A DNA stretch of 20,184 nt from Anaerolineales bacterium (GTDB taxonomy: Bacteria; Chloroflexota; Anaerolineae; Anaerolineales; E44-bin32): the NCBI GenBank assembly GCA_011772595.1, contig WVZH01000517.1, positions 2,708 through 22,891 on the forward strand, written 5' to 3'. Shown here piece after piece: positions 12,994 to 20,184 of the stretch. Under the pieces are notes generated by a model, which made no database searches, was not told the DNA's origin, and saw only the letters and a list, made by a program, of their open reading frames with translations. The translations under genes were made by a program, and so were the position numbers. Numbering within the stretch: the stretch's first letter is position 1; each line of letters begins with the position of its first letter.

Positions 12994-15900
12994 ATGTTTA
13001 AGAATCTAACACGTAAGCTGAGCGGTGATCCTATTCGCCGCCAACTAGAGAGCTATTCTGAAGTCGCGATGCAAATCAGTGCCCTTGAGGCTGAGGTTAA
13101 GGCACTTCGAGACGAGCAATTGCGAGCGAAAACCGAGGAATTCAGATCACGGTTGTCTAATGGTGAGACCCTCCAGGATCTTCTACCAGAGGCTTTCGCA
13201 GTTGTTCGCGAAGCGGCGGTTCGCACGATTGGATTACGAGCTTATGACGTCCAATTGATTGGCGCTATCGTCCTCCACGAGGGCAAGATCGCCGAGATGC
13301 GCACAGGGGAAGGAAAAACCCTTGTAGCCACCATGCCGATCTATCTCAACGCATTGGAAGGACGTGGCGTTCATCTGGTGACGGTGAATGATTATCTGGC
13401 CCGTCGTGATGCTCGTTGGATGGGACCTGTTTTTCACTTTCTCGGCTTAAGCGTGGGTGTGCTGCAACAGGCCGCACGAACGGAGGGCGGCCGCAAAGCC
13501 TTTCTGTACGATCCGGAACGTGAATCGTCCCAAGAAGACGTGCACCAATTACAGCTGGCAGACCGCAAACAGGCTTATGCTGCAGACGTGATCTACGGCA
13601 CCAACAATGAATTCGGCTTTGATTACCTGCGCGACAACATGGCTCGTAGCCTGGAAGCGCGAGTACAGCGTGGCCACCATTATGCCATTCTGGATGAGGT
13701 CGATAACATTCTTGTCGACGAAGCGCGGACGCCACTGATCATCTCTGGCCCAGCCCACGAAGATCCAGAACAATATGTACAAATGGCCGCTGTTGTAAAA
13801 CAACTGAGGCCTGAGGACTATGAAGTCAGCGAGCGGGATCGAACCGTCTCGCTGACGGAAATCGGTGAGGATCACATCGAGCGGTTGCTCGCTACCCCAC
13901 TACGTGATCCCGATCGACCCGAGGACATCACACCTGAGCAGGCGAGACTGATCGGATACTTACAACAGGCGTTACGTGCGGAGTATCTCTTCAAGCGTAA
14001 CAAAGAATACGTCGTACAAGGCGGGCGCGTCGTCATTGTCGATGAGTTTACGGGCAGATTGATGCCTGGCCGTCGGTGGTCGGACGGTCTTCACCAGGCT
14101 GTGGAAGCTAAAGAAAACGTACGCGTTCGGCAGGAGAACGTCACCTACGCGACGATCACATTGCAAAATTATTTCCGAAAATACGAGAAACTCAGCGGCA
14201 TGACTGGCACGGCGTTGACCGAAGCGGAAGAGTTTAGCAAGATCTACGATGTCGATGTGCTTCCGCTACCGACAAATTTGGAATTTCGTGTCATGCAACC
14301 CGATTCCATCCTCGAAGAAGTTTCGTATCAGGAGAATGGGAATCAATTCTCCTTCTACACCCACGTCGACGATCCGGATCAGACGCCTGTATTTTGGCGC
14401 CGTAAAGATCTTCCTGATGCGGTCTATCGAACGGAGGAGGCCAAGTTGCGAGCTGTGACGGCTGAGATATTAAGGCGGCATGTCTTAGGTCAGCCGATCC
14501 TCGTGGGCACCACCTCTGTGGAGCTCTCCGAACGACTCGCAAAACGGCTTCGTTCTGAGCCCTTGCAACGAATGGCCTTGGCGATGATCTTGCGAGACGC
14601 TTACATGGAGGCAAATGAGATTCCAGCCGATGGCATCCGGGTTCCTGAACTGGATCCGCTCAATGAACCGTTGGATCAACTCACACCGCGCCTGATGAGA
14701 CCTTTGGCACGTGAATTGGACCTAAACCTGAATCCTAGTAACCCGGAAAATCTAGAACGTATTTCCTACCTGCTTGGGCTCGAGCCAAGCGACCAGGAGC
14801 GTCTGGCGGAATTATTCAGATCCGGGATCAGTCACAATGTACTGAATGCGAAGAAACACACAGAGGAGTCACAGATCATCGAAGGTGCCGGTGCCAAGGG
14901 TTCGGTTACGATCGCCACAAACATGGCCGGGCGTGGCGTTGACATCGTGCTCGGTGGAAGTCTCCCTGAGGAAGTCGCACAACGCGTGTCACGAGTGGCT
15001 CGTGACACGTACGAGCGAGAGGGTCGCTCAGAGGACCGTGCGGAGATGGCCCGGGTTTTGCGTGCCGGGTTCGGAACAGGTTACGGGAAGGCTTCTCACA
15101 TTCAGCGTCTGGAGCAATGGCGGCGTGAGTTCCCGGAAATCGATCGCAGTGAGATGGGAATTTACGAGGCAGACGTGGAGGCATTTAATCGATACATCGC
15201 GGACCGTGAACATGTTCTGGAGGTGGGGGGGTTACACGTGATCGGGTGTGTGCGCCACGAGGCTCGCCGCATCGACAATCAATTGCGTGGTCGCGCGGCT
15301 CGTCAGGGGGATCCAGGTTCCTCACAGTTCTTCCTTTCCTTGGAAGACGAACTCATGCGTCTATTTGGTGGCTCGCAGGTCTCGAATTTGATGCAGCGAT
15401 TAAACATAGACGAAGCGATGCCAATCGCACACAACATCGTGGACCGTGTCATCGAGCAGTCCCAAAGCAGGGTGGAAGGCGCCAATTTCGACATCCGCAA
15501 ACATCTGCTTGAGTACGACGACGTTCTCAACCAACAACGAGAAGTGTTTTACAACCAGCGGGATCGTGTCTTCACCAAAGAGGACCTGAGTGAGGACATC
15601 AGCGAGATGCTCCAATATGAGGTCGAGAGGCATGTCGAGGCTACGTTTGAAGACACAGAGGGACCGTGGAAACTGCTTGCCTGGTTGGAGGAGACTCAGC
15701 CGTCGATCAATATAGAGACACAGGAGGCCTACCCATCTTTCATGCTGCGCCTTCTCATCGATGAGCTAACAGCGATAGAGACTGCCGATGAACTAAAAGA
15801 GGCGCTAATGGGAGTTGCCGAGCAAGCACTCGAAGCTCAGCATGAGCACCTCAAAAGGGCCATCGACCTGCAATTAGAGCGTGCCATAGAACGCCTCGAT

Positions 15901-17076
15901 ATTCAGGTCGGCCAGAGAGTCGAAATGGCTGAGATGGCGATCGAGGGCATGCTTCTCGAGGCCGAGGAGTTGGAGACCGAAGTCGATCCCGCTGCGTTGC
16001 TAACTGCCATGGAGAACGCCACAGGGCTGCGGCTCAAGATGGATGAAGAGAGCCGCGAGAGGATCCGTGAAGATCCTCATGGATTCCGTCGCAATGTGCC
16101 TCCACTGATCGAAGGAGGTCTTGGTCTGCGCGTATGGGCAGGTTTGATCCAGTCGGTGGAACGGCGAGTTGGCGAATCCTTAGGCATCGATTTTCAACTA
16201 ACGATACCCGTCGATTGGGATGCGGCTAGCGAAGCTTTACAGGAGGCAATGGATAAGGTTTGGGCTCGGCGAACAACGCTGGTGGCGGAGGATATCGAGC
16301 GTGATTTAGCGAAAGCCTTAAGTCGGGCCGATCGGGTCAGCGAAGCACTTATCCTGCGCCTGCTCGTCCGCATGAGCTACGGTCAGCAAGCTTATTTCGA
16401 TCGAAAAACCCATCAAAGGAGATCGGTGGCCGTGGCTCGTCTTTCTTATCCATATGTTGCGGCGCGCTACCTTGAGGGCGAGAATGCGCAGAAATTGAAG
16501 GATCGGGTGATAACTCACCTAGAAGGTGCAATCGACACACTTCAACACAGCCTTGGACTTGCGGAAGTAACTCGGCTGGCGCACGCAAGGGTGAGTGAGT
16601 TGGATGAGGAAACACAGCAGATCCTTGGTCGTGTGCTGGATGAAGAGGTCTTCGACGACGCTGGGGCACAGCCCGCGATTTCGACGCTTCCGGAGGGGGT
16701 TCAAAGTGAAATTGCCTTGGCGCTGGGGAGCAGAATGTTGTCACAGAGTCATCGGAATCTGATTCTCTCAGTCAGTGATCGTCTCTGGGTGGACTACTTG
16801 ACGCAAATGGAGGCGCTGCGAACCTCCATCGGTCTCGAGGCGTACGCACAGCGTGATCCTCTCGTGCAGTACAAGAGCCGGGCTTTCGATATGTTTGGGA
16901 CCTTGCTGTCGGCGGTGCGTTCTGGCGTAGTCTCGCGCTTGTTCCGAACTCAAGCACCTTCATCGATAGCACAGGCAACCCAAGCTCGCCCTGCGCGTCC
17001 TCAAACGCCGCCAGATGGTGGGCAAACTCCATCCCCAAAGAAACGTAAAAAGAGACGAAGACGGCGACGTCGTTAG
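12994..17076 (+). CDS. secA: Protein translocase ATPase SecA, oversized form
   Basis: This is the motor that drives unfolded preproteins through SecYEG. At 1360 residues it is much longer than the usual 800-950. Core motifs are intact: Walker A MRTGEGKT (102-109), Walker [16 protein letters not shown] (232-246), [16 protein letters not shown] (201-216), [15 protein letters not shown] (641-655), [22 protein letters not shown] (758-779), and [10 protein letters not shown] (840-849). The two-helix finger and wing region ends in [30 protein letters not shown] (1261-1290). Compared with E. coli, extra segments occur near 430-467, 519-607, 660-740 and, largest, about 870-1235. The zinc-binding SEC-C tail is replaced by a Pro/Gln-rich and then Lys/Arg-only tail (1348-1360). 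An in-frame GTG at 12985 is too close to the GGAG site; ATG at 12994 is preferred. Confidence 0.95.
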   Translation: MFKNLTRKLSGDPIRRQLESYSEVAMQISALEAEVKALRDEQLRAKTEEFRSRLSNGETLQDLLPEAFAVVREAAVRTIGLRAYDVQLIGAIVLHEGKIAEMRTGEGKTLVATMPIYLNALEGRGVHLVTVNDYLARRDARWMGPVFHFLGLSVGVLQQAARTEGGRKAFLYDPERESSQEDVHQLQLADRKQAYAADVIYGTNNEFGFDYLRDNMARSLEARVQRGHHYAILDEVDNILVDEARTPLIISGPAHEDPEQYVQMAAVVKQLRPEDYEVSERDRTVSLTEIGEDHIERLLATPLRDPDRPEDITPEQARLIGYLQQALRAEYLFKRNKEYVVQGGRVVIVDEFTGRLMPGRRWSDGLHQAVEAKENVRVRQENVTYATITLQNYFRKYEKLSGMTGTALTEAEEFSKIYDVDVLPLPTNLEFRVMQPDSILEEVSYQENGNQFSFYTHVDDPDQTPVFWRRKDLPDAVYRTEEAKLRAVTAEILRRHVLGQPILVGTTSVELSERLAKRLRSEPLQRMALAMILRDAYMEANEIPADGIRVPELDPLNEPLDQLTPRLMRPLARELDLNLNPSNPENLERISYLLGLEPSDQERLAELFRSGISHNVLNAKKHTEESQIIEGAGAKGSVTIATNMAGRGVDIVLGGSLPEEVAQRVSRVARDTYEREGRSEDRAEMARVLRAGFGTGYGKASHIQRLEQWRREFPEIDRSEMGIYEADVEAFNRYIADREHVLEVGGLHVIGCVRHEARRIDNQLRGRAARQGDPGSSQFFLSLEDELMRLFGGSQVSNLMQRLNIDEAMPIAHNIVDRVIEQSQSRVEGANFDIRKHLLEYDDVLNQQREVFYNQRDRVFTKEDLSEDISEMLQYEVERHVEATFEDTEGPWKLLAWLEETQPSINIETQEAYPSFMLRLLIDELTAIETADELKEALMGVAEQALEAQHEHLKRAIDLQLERAIERLDIQVGQRVEMAEMAIEGMLLEAEELETEVDPAALLTAMENATGLRLKMDEESRERIREDPHGFRRNVPPLIEGGLGLRVWAGLIQSVERRVGESLGIDFQLTIPVDWDAASEALQEAMDKVWARRTTLVAEDIERDLAKALSRADRVSEALILRLLVRMSYGQQAYFDRKTHQRRSVAVARLSYPYVAARYLEGENAQKLKDRVITHLEGAIDTLQHSLGLAEVTRLAHARVSELDEETQQILGRVLDEEVFDDAGAQPAISTLPEGVQSEIALALGSRMLSQSHRNLILSVSDRLWVDYLTQMEALRTSIGLEAYAQRDPLVQYKSRAFDMFGTLLSAVRSGVVSRLFRTQAPSSIAQATQARPARPQTPPDGGQTPSPKKRKKRRRRRRR

Positions 17077-17187
17077 ACAGAGCAGGCTTCCCATAGGTGG
17101 ATGGAACGCAGATCTATTTGATCTATTGGCAGCGATGCTGGTGGCTATTTCTGTCAACATTCTTCTATCGAAATCTCGGGGTGGTTC

Positions 17188-18060
17188 ATGAGATTTGGGG
17201 ATCTAGAGGTCGATCTTATCAGCGATGGACTTGTCCGTGTGGACGCTGGCGGACCTTTCGGCCTCGTGCCGCGTTCTCTATACGAACGCTATGTCACACT
17301 CGCAGAAGACAATACGTTGACGATGGCTTTGACCTGTATGCTGGTTCGTTCGCGTGGTAAGACCATTCTCATCGATACAGGACTTGGCAATAAATTGAAA
17401 AAAGGCGCGATCCGTCGATGGGGATTGACGCGGAACGCTGGCGGACTGTTGGATAACTTAGCGAAGAAGGGCGTTGCGGCGCAGGACGTTGATATCGTTA
17501 TCAATACCCACTTGCATTCTGATCACTGCGGTGGGAATACCGTATGGGAGGGAGAAAAGCTTGTGGCGACCTTCCCCGAGGCTGAGTATTGGGTGCAGCG
17601 GATGGAATGGGCAGATGCGAGCCACCCCGATGCGCGCACTCGTAGCACCTATCTAACAGAAAATTTCTCGATACTACATGAAGAAGGTCGGCTCAAGCTG
17701 CTGCACGGTGATACTTCGGTCACGGATCAGGTGAGATGTGTAGTTACGCCAGGGCACACTCGTGGGCATCAATCCGTGCTGCTTCAAGATGGGTCGTGGC
17801 ACGGGCTCTTCCTGGCTGATCTGGCGACGTTTGCCATTCATTTTGCTCGCGCCGCCTGGTTGACTTCTTACGACGTATTACCCTTGGAAAATGTCCGTAC
17901 GAAAACGCATTGGCAACGCTGGGCGTTGGAACATGACGCTTGGATCTTTGTGGAGCACGATCCTGCGATGCCAGTTGCCCACCTGATTGAAGAGGACGGA
18001 CGAATAAATGTGGAATCTCTTGGGCTCGCGACCCCGCTTATTGACGACCTTCCCAAGTAG
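17188..18060 (+). CDS. MBL-fold metallohydrolase, lactonase-like
   Basis: This is a 290-residue metallo-beta-lactamase-fold enzyme with a full binuclear metal set: HLHSDH (His108, His110, Asp112, His113), His190 in TPGHTRGH, Asp211 and His257. LIDTGLG (61-67) and the overall spacing resemble N-acyl-homoserine-lactone lactonases and related hydrolases, but the family is broad and the substrate cannot be assigned. There is no signal peptide, so it is cytoplasmic. The ATG has GGGGTGG just upstream. It starts 111 bp after secA with no clear terminator between, so read-through is possible. Its last 23 bp overlap the end of the convergent acidic membrane protein gene. Confidence 0.88.
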   Translation: MRFGDLEVDLISDGLVRVDAGGPFGLVPRSLYERYVTLAEDNTLTMALTCMLVRSRGKTILIDTGLGNKLKKGAIRRWGLTRNAGGLLDNLAKKGVAAQDVDIVINTHLHSDHCGGNTVWEGEKLVATFPEAEYWVQRMEWADASHPDARTRSTYLTENFSILHEEGRLKLLHGDTSVTDQVRCVVTPGHTRGHQSVLLQDGSWHGLFLADLATFAIHFARAAWLTSYDVLPLENVRTKTHWQRWALEHDAWIFVEHDPAMPVAHLIEEDGRINVESLGLATPLIDDLPK

Positions 18061-18850
18061 CGACGGCCTCGCGAATTTGTTTGCTCGCTTCGGGATCAGG
18101 AACCTCGTCAATCGCGTAGCTGTTTACACCAATTAACACTCTAACACTGCCGTCTGGACCTTCGATCAGTCGAATCGCTTTCAACTTGCCCGGAGCATCC
18201 ATCAACTTTCGTTGTAAGATCTCGTTGATCTGTTCGATCATACTCTTAGAGTGGAGTGCGGGTTCTTCAGTCTCTTCTTCGGGATGTCGTGTAACGCCTG
18301 TGATCCCCGTTAACCACTTTGCCAGGTCGGCAGCAGCGTATTCTACGCGCGTCCAATCTGAGGATTCCCTCAGCGTCTCGGATGTCAGATACTCCCGGTC
18401 ATCAACTTTCACGATCAACTCACCAGTCGTCTCGTCGCGAAGAAGTGAGGCGACATGGATTCTCTCTCCAATTGCTTCGACCTGCTCATGATCCGCAGAG
18501 ACACCTTCATCGATCACCGTGGTTGTTTGCTCTTCCATATCAACTGGTTGGCTTTCATCGTCGGATGGATCGTCAATTTCTAAAGCGGTCTCTTCATCAA
18601 TTTCAGATTTATCGGATGGAGTTGGATCGGGCGCTGTGGTTGGATCTCCTTGTGTTTCGGATTCCTCTGGATGATCATCCGCATTCTCTCCCATCGCGAC
18701 TGCCTTGTCAGTTGTTGGCTCTTCCGGCTCTTCAACCTTTTCGTTCTCTGCGCGTGATCGATCGGACAGGATTGTGTAAGCCAGCACACCGATGAGGCCG
18801 CCTATGGCGATCAAGACGATGCCGATTAGCAATTGATTGTCTGGATTCAT
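18038..18850 (-). CDS. Unrecognised membrane-anchored acidic protein
   Basis: I do not recognise this 270-residue protein. It has an N-terminal membrane helix (about 6-27, LLIGIVLIAIGGLIGVLAY), a long acidic low-complexity linker (about 34-125, rich in Glu, Asp, Pro and Thr) and a folded C-terminal part (about 125-270). The latter includes IHVASLLRDETTGELIVKVD, a helix around ADLAKWLTG and a final strand-helix GSVRVLIGVNSYAIDEVP. Positive residues (RSR) follow the helix, suggesting that the bulk is cytoplasmic. An in-frame start at 18940 is rejected: ATG at 18850 has GGAGGTGA 4 nt upstream and overlaps the fpg stop (ATGA), so it is translationally coupled to the DNA glycosylase. The 3' end overlaps the MBL gene. 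Confidence 0.78.
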   Translation of the reverse strand: MNPDNQLLIGIVLIAIGGLIGVLAYTILSDRSRAENEKVEEPEEPTTDKAVAMGENADDHPEESETQGDPTTAPDPTPSDKSEIDEETALEIDDPSDDESQPVDMEEQTTTVIDEGVSADHEQVEAIGERIHVASLLRDETTGELIVKVDDREYLTSETLRESSDWTRVEYAAADLAKWLTGITGVTRHPEEETEEPALHSKSMIEQINEILQRKLMDAPGKLKAIRLIEGPDGSVRVLIGVNSYAIDEVPDPEASKQIREAVATWEGRQ

Positions 18851-19671
18851 GCCATCACCTCCGGTTGGCATGACGGGCAGTAATGAGTTCCACGTTGACC
18901 GACTTTGATGCGTTTGATCGCCGTGGCGCATACCGGGCATGGCTCACCGGCCCTCTGGTATACGGCAAAATGATTTTGGAATTCGCCCCCACGATAGACT
19001 CGATCAATGCTGGCGCCACTGAACCGTATCCCTTTCTTGAGTGCGGTTCGGATTCCTTGCCAAAGTGCCTGGATTTCCCACTGATCGAGTCCGTCACTCC
19101 GTCGTAGGGGGTGGAGCCCGGCGAGATGTAAAGCCTCATCCGCGTAGATGTTCCCAAGCCCGGCGAGAAAGGATTGGTCGATAAGCAAGGGTTTAAGCAA
19201 CCTTCTTCGTTTGTGAAGCAGATGCTCGAGAACCTTTGGGGTGAACCCGGACGCCAGCGGTTCAGGCCCAAGGCTGCCAAGGATCTCTTCCGGATTCGAC
19301 ACCAGGTAAACTCGACCGAACTTCCTCGTATCATTAAACCTAAGTTGCCAACCATTTTCTAGAAGGAAAATGGTGTGATCGTGGGATTCTAGGGGGTTCT
19401 TGCCATGGACCAGCTGCAGATCACCACTCATTCTCAGATGTACGAGCAGTGTTCCTTGATCCAATGGAAATACCAGATATTTGCCTCGCCGTTGGACATC
19501 TTGTATAGAGCGATTTCTAATCCGTCTGCGGAAGGTCGAGACCGAAGGCGTGGCGATGTGGCGCGGCCAATGGAGCGATACACCTTCAATCCTTCGACCC
19601 GGAAGAGGCGGGGTATCGTTTCCGTCACGGAGGTGACGCGCGATCGTTTCAACTTCAGGCAATTCAGGCAT
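18847..19671 (-). CDS. mutM: Formamidopyrimidine-DNA glycosylase (Fpg/MutM)
   Basis: This 274-residue bifunctional glycosylase/lyase removes 8-oxoguanine and formamidopyrimidines from DNA. The N-terminus MPELPEVET gives the catalytic Pro and Glu, Lys64 (RRGKYLVF) is the conserved lysine, and NDTRKFG (113-119) inserts into the helix. The H2TH segment GLGNIYADEAL (171-181) and the C4 zinc finger (Cys245, Cys248, Cys265, Cys268) are complete. Length is normal. No purine-rich ribosome site precedes the ATG; instead a TATAAT box lies 8 bp upstream, so the mRNA is probably leaderless. The stop overlaps the start of the acidic membrane protein gene. Confidence 0.95.
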   Translation of the reverse strand: MPELPEVETIARHLRDGNDTPPLPGRRIEGVSLHWPRHIATPSVSTFRRRIRNRSIQDVQRRGKYLVFPLDQGTLLVHLRMSGDLQLVHGKNPLESHDHTIFLLENGWQLRFNDTRKFGRVYLVSNPEEILGSLGPEPLASGFTPKVLEHLLHKRRRLLKPLLIDQSFLAGLGNIYADEALHLAGLHPLRRSDGLDQWEIQALWQGIRTALKKGIRFSGASIDRVYRGGEFQNHFAVYQRAGEPCPVCATAIKRIKVGQRGTHYCPSCQPEVMA

Positions 19672-19679
19672 ACAGGAGG

Positions 19680-19707
19680 ATTATACCGTTCTCATGATGT
19701 GCAGCAA
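19680..19707 (-). promoter_or_regulatory. Promoter abutting the fpg start codon (leaderless transcript)
   Basis: On the minus strand TATAAT (19685-19680) ends 8 bp before the ATG (19671). A weak -35, TTGCTG (19707-19702), lies 16 bp upstream. The predicted start of transcription falls within 1-3 nt of the ATG. Confidence 0.5.
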
Positions 19708-19833
19708 ATCGAAACCGTCTCGGTTTAGCTTCATGCGAGAGATGGCTATGATTGTGTCATTTGCAGGTTGACGGGTTTGGGGTTGTCAAATTGTACGCAA
19801 AGCATGCTGCAAAGAGCGCAGGACCTCTCAGTC

Positions 19834-20184
19834 CTAACGAACGCTGATCAAATCTCGGATCCCCTCGAATTTGACCGCCCCAATCCCCGAAACATCTAGA
19901 ATATCTTCCAGTTCCAAAAAAGGCCCATTCTTTTCGCGGTGGTCGATGATTTTTTGAGCGAGGCTCGGTCCGATACCGGGTAGCGTCTCGAGCTCAGGTG
20001 CACTGGCGATGTTGACATTGATGCGCTCGCCCACGCTTGAGTCGAATGTAGTGAGAGGTAGAGTGTTGAGGGGTTCGTTTTCTGGAGAAGAGGGGATGTA
20101 GATTTGCTGGCCATCTTGGAGCACGGCGGCAAGGTTGACCATGTCCATGACTGCCCCATTTGCTGGACCGCCGGCACGCTCGAT
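19834..20184 (-). CDS. comEA: ComEA-like helix-hairpin-helix DNA-binding protein (5'-truncated by window)
   Basis: The last 116 codons of a gene that stays open to the right edge are visible. The visible N-terminal part (ERAGGPANGAVMDMVNLA, then LQDGQQIYIP) matches the end of an SLBB domain. The C-terminal part has two helix-hairpin-helix motifs (LPGIGPSLAQKII and VSGIGAVKFEGIRDLI) preceded by the typical INVNIASAPELETLPGIG. SLBB plus HhH is the ComEA architecture: a membrane-anchored receptor that binds double-stranded DNA for natural transformation. The signal or anchor helix would lie outside the window. An internal ATG at 20148 is not the start because the upstream frame is conserved domain sequence. 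It ends in TAG. Confidence 0.9.
   Translation of the reverse strand: MERAGGPANGAVMDMVNLAAVLQDGQQIYIPSSPENEPLNTLPLTTFDSSVGERINVNIASAPELETLPGIGPSLAQKIIDHREKNGPFLELEDILDVSGIGAVKFEGIRDLISVR

Noticed and set aside
12678..13001. Plus-strand open frame across the tRNA
   Set aside because: It reads the antisense strand of the tRNA-Leu and the secA promoter; no ribosome site or recognisable product.
13346..13735. Minus-strand open frames within secA
   Set aside because: They are opposite the conserved SecA ATPase motifs and have no recognisable domains.
17097..17360. 87-codon plus-strand open frame after secA
   Set aside because: It overlaps the start of the MBL-fold gene in another frame and lacks a ribosome site.
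18851..18940. N-terminal extension of the acidic membrane protein to 18940
   Set aside because: It lies inside the zinc-finger end of fpg; ATG at 18850 with GGAGGTGA is far better.

Overview
The window looks like a chromosomal segment of a Chloroflexota bacterium, most likely class Anaerolineae. This is inferred from several traits: lipoproteins and membrane enzymes with Thr-Pro-rich spacers, a very long SecA without the usual zinc tail, an actinobacterial-style CysO sulfur pathway, and intergenic spaces with palindromic repeats. There are no phage, IS or CRISPR signatures. Coding density is moderate and nearly all genes look intact. ComEA is cut by the right edge.

Layout. (1) 1-333: gene-free, with four GTAGGGG-type palindromes. 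(2) 334-2418 (-): S41-family lipoprotein peptidase. (3) 2666-6511 (-): a tight six-gene sulfur operon, read in the order cysM-like synthase, JAMM/Mec+-like protease, CysO/MoaD-like carrier, DUF4395 membrane protein, membrane-anchored thioredoxin, MoeZ-like E1-rhodanese. Spacing is 3-7 bp, or 3-4 bp overlaps, up to the thioredoxin. A consensus sigma-70 promoter and a structured leader of about 225 nt precede it. (4) 6994-8816 (+): amidase_3 and L,D-transpeptidase, overlapping by ATGA; a cell-wall pair. (5) 8817-9355: repeat-rich spacer with two long imperfect palindromes. (6) 9356-11169 (+): 2Fe-2S ferredoxin, an unrecognised 142-aa protein, and a thioredoxin-helical-repeat protein (CnoX/YbbN-like). 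(7) 11543-12508 (-): lipoprotein with a CBM9-like domain. (8) tRNA-Leu(TAA) (-) divergent from a 1360-aa secA (+). (9) 17188-18060 (+): MBL-fold hydrolase, convergent with fpg (mutM) plus an acidic membrane protein (-). (10) 5'-truncated comEA (-) at the right edge.

How the genes work together. The sulfur operon reads as a complete thiocarboxylate relay. MoeZ adenylates and sulfurates the CysO C-terminus, the CysM-like enzyme would use CysO-COSH as sulfur donor to build cysteine on the carrier, and the JAMM protease would release it. Two features make it unusual. The carrier's Gly-Gly is masked by Ser-Gly-Val, so the protease may also have to mature it. A DUF4395 protein with an intramembrane CVGC motif and a thioredoxin with CEPC sit between carrier and E1. 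The leader can form mutually exclusive helices and a candidate intrinsic terminator, and looks like an undescribed attenuator or riboswitch. This operon is the best candidate for a new system here. The oversized SecA, with several domain insertions and a polybasic tail, is the second.
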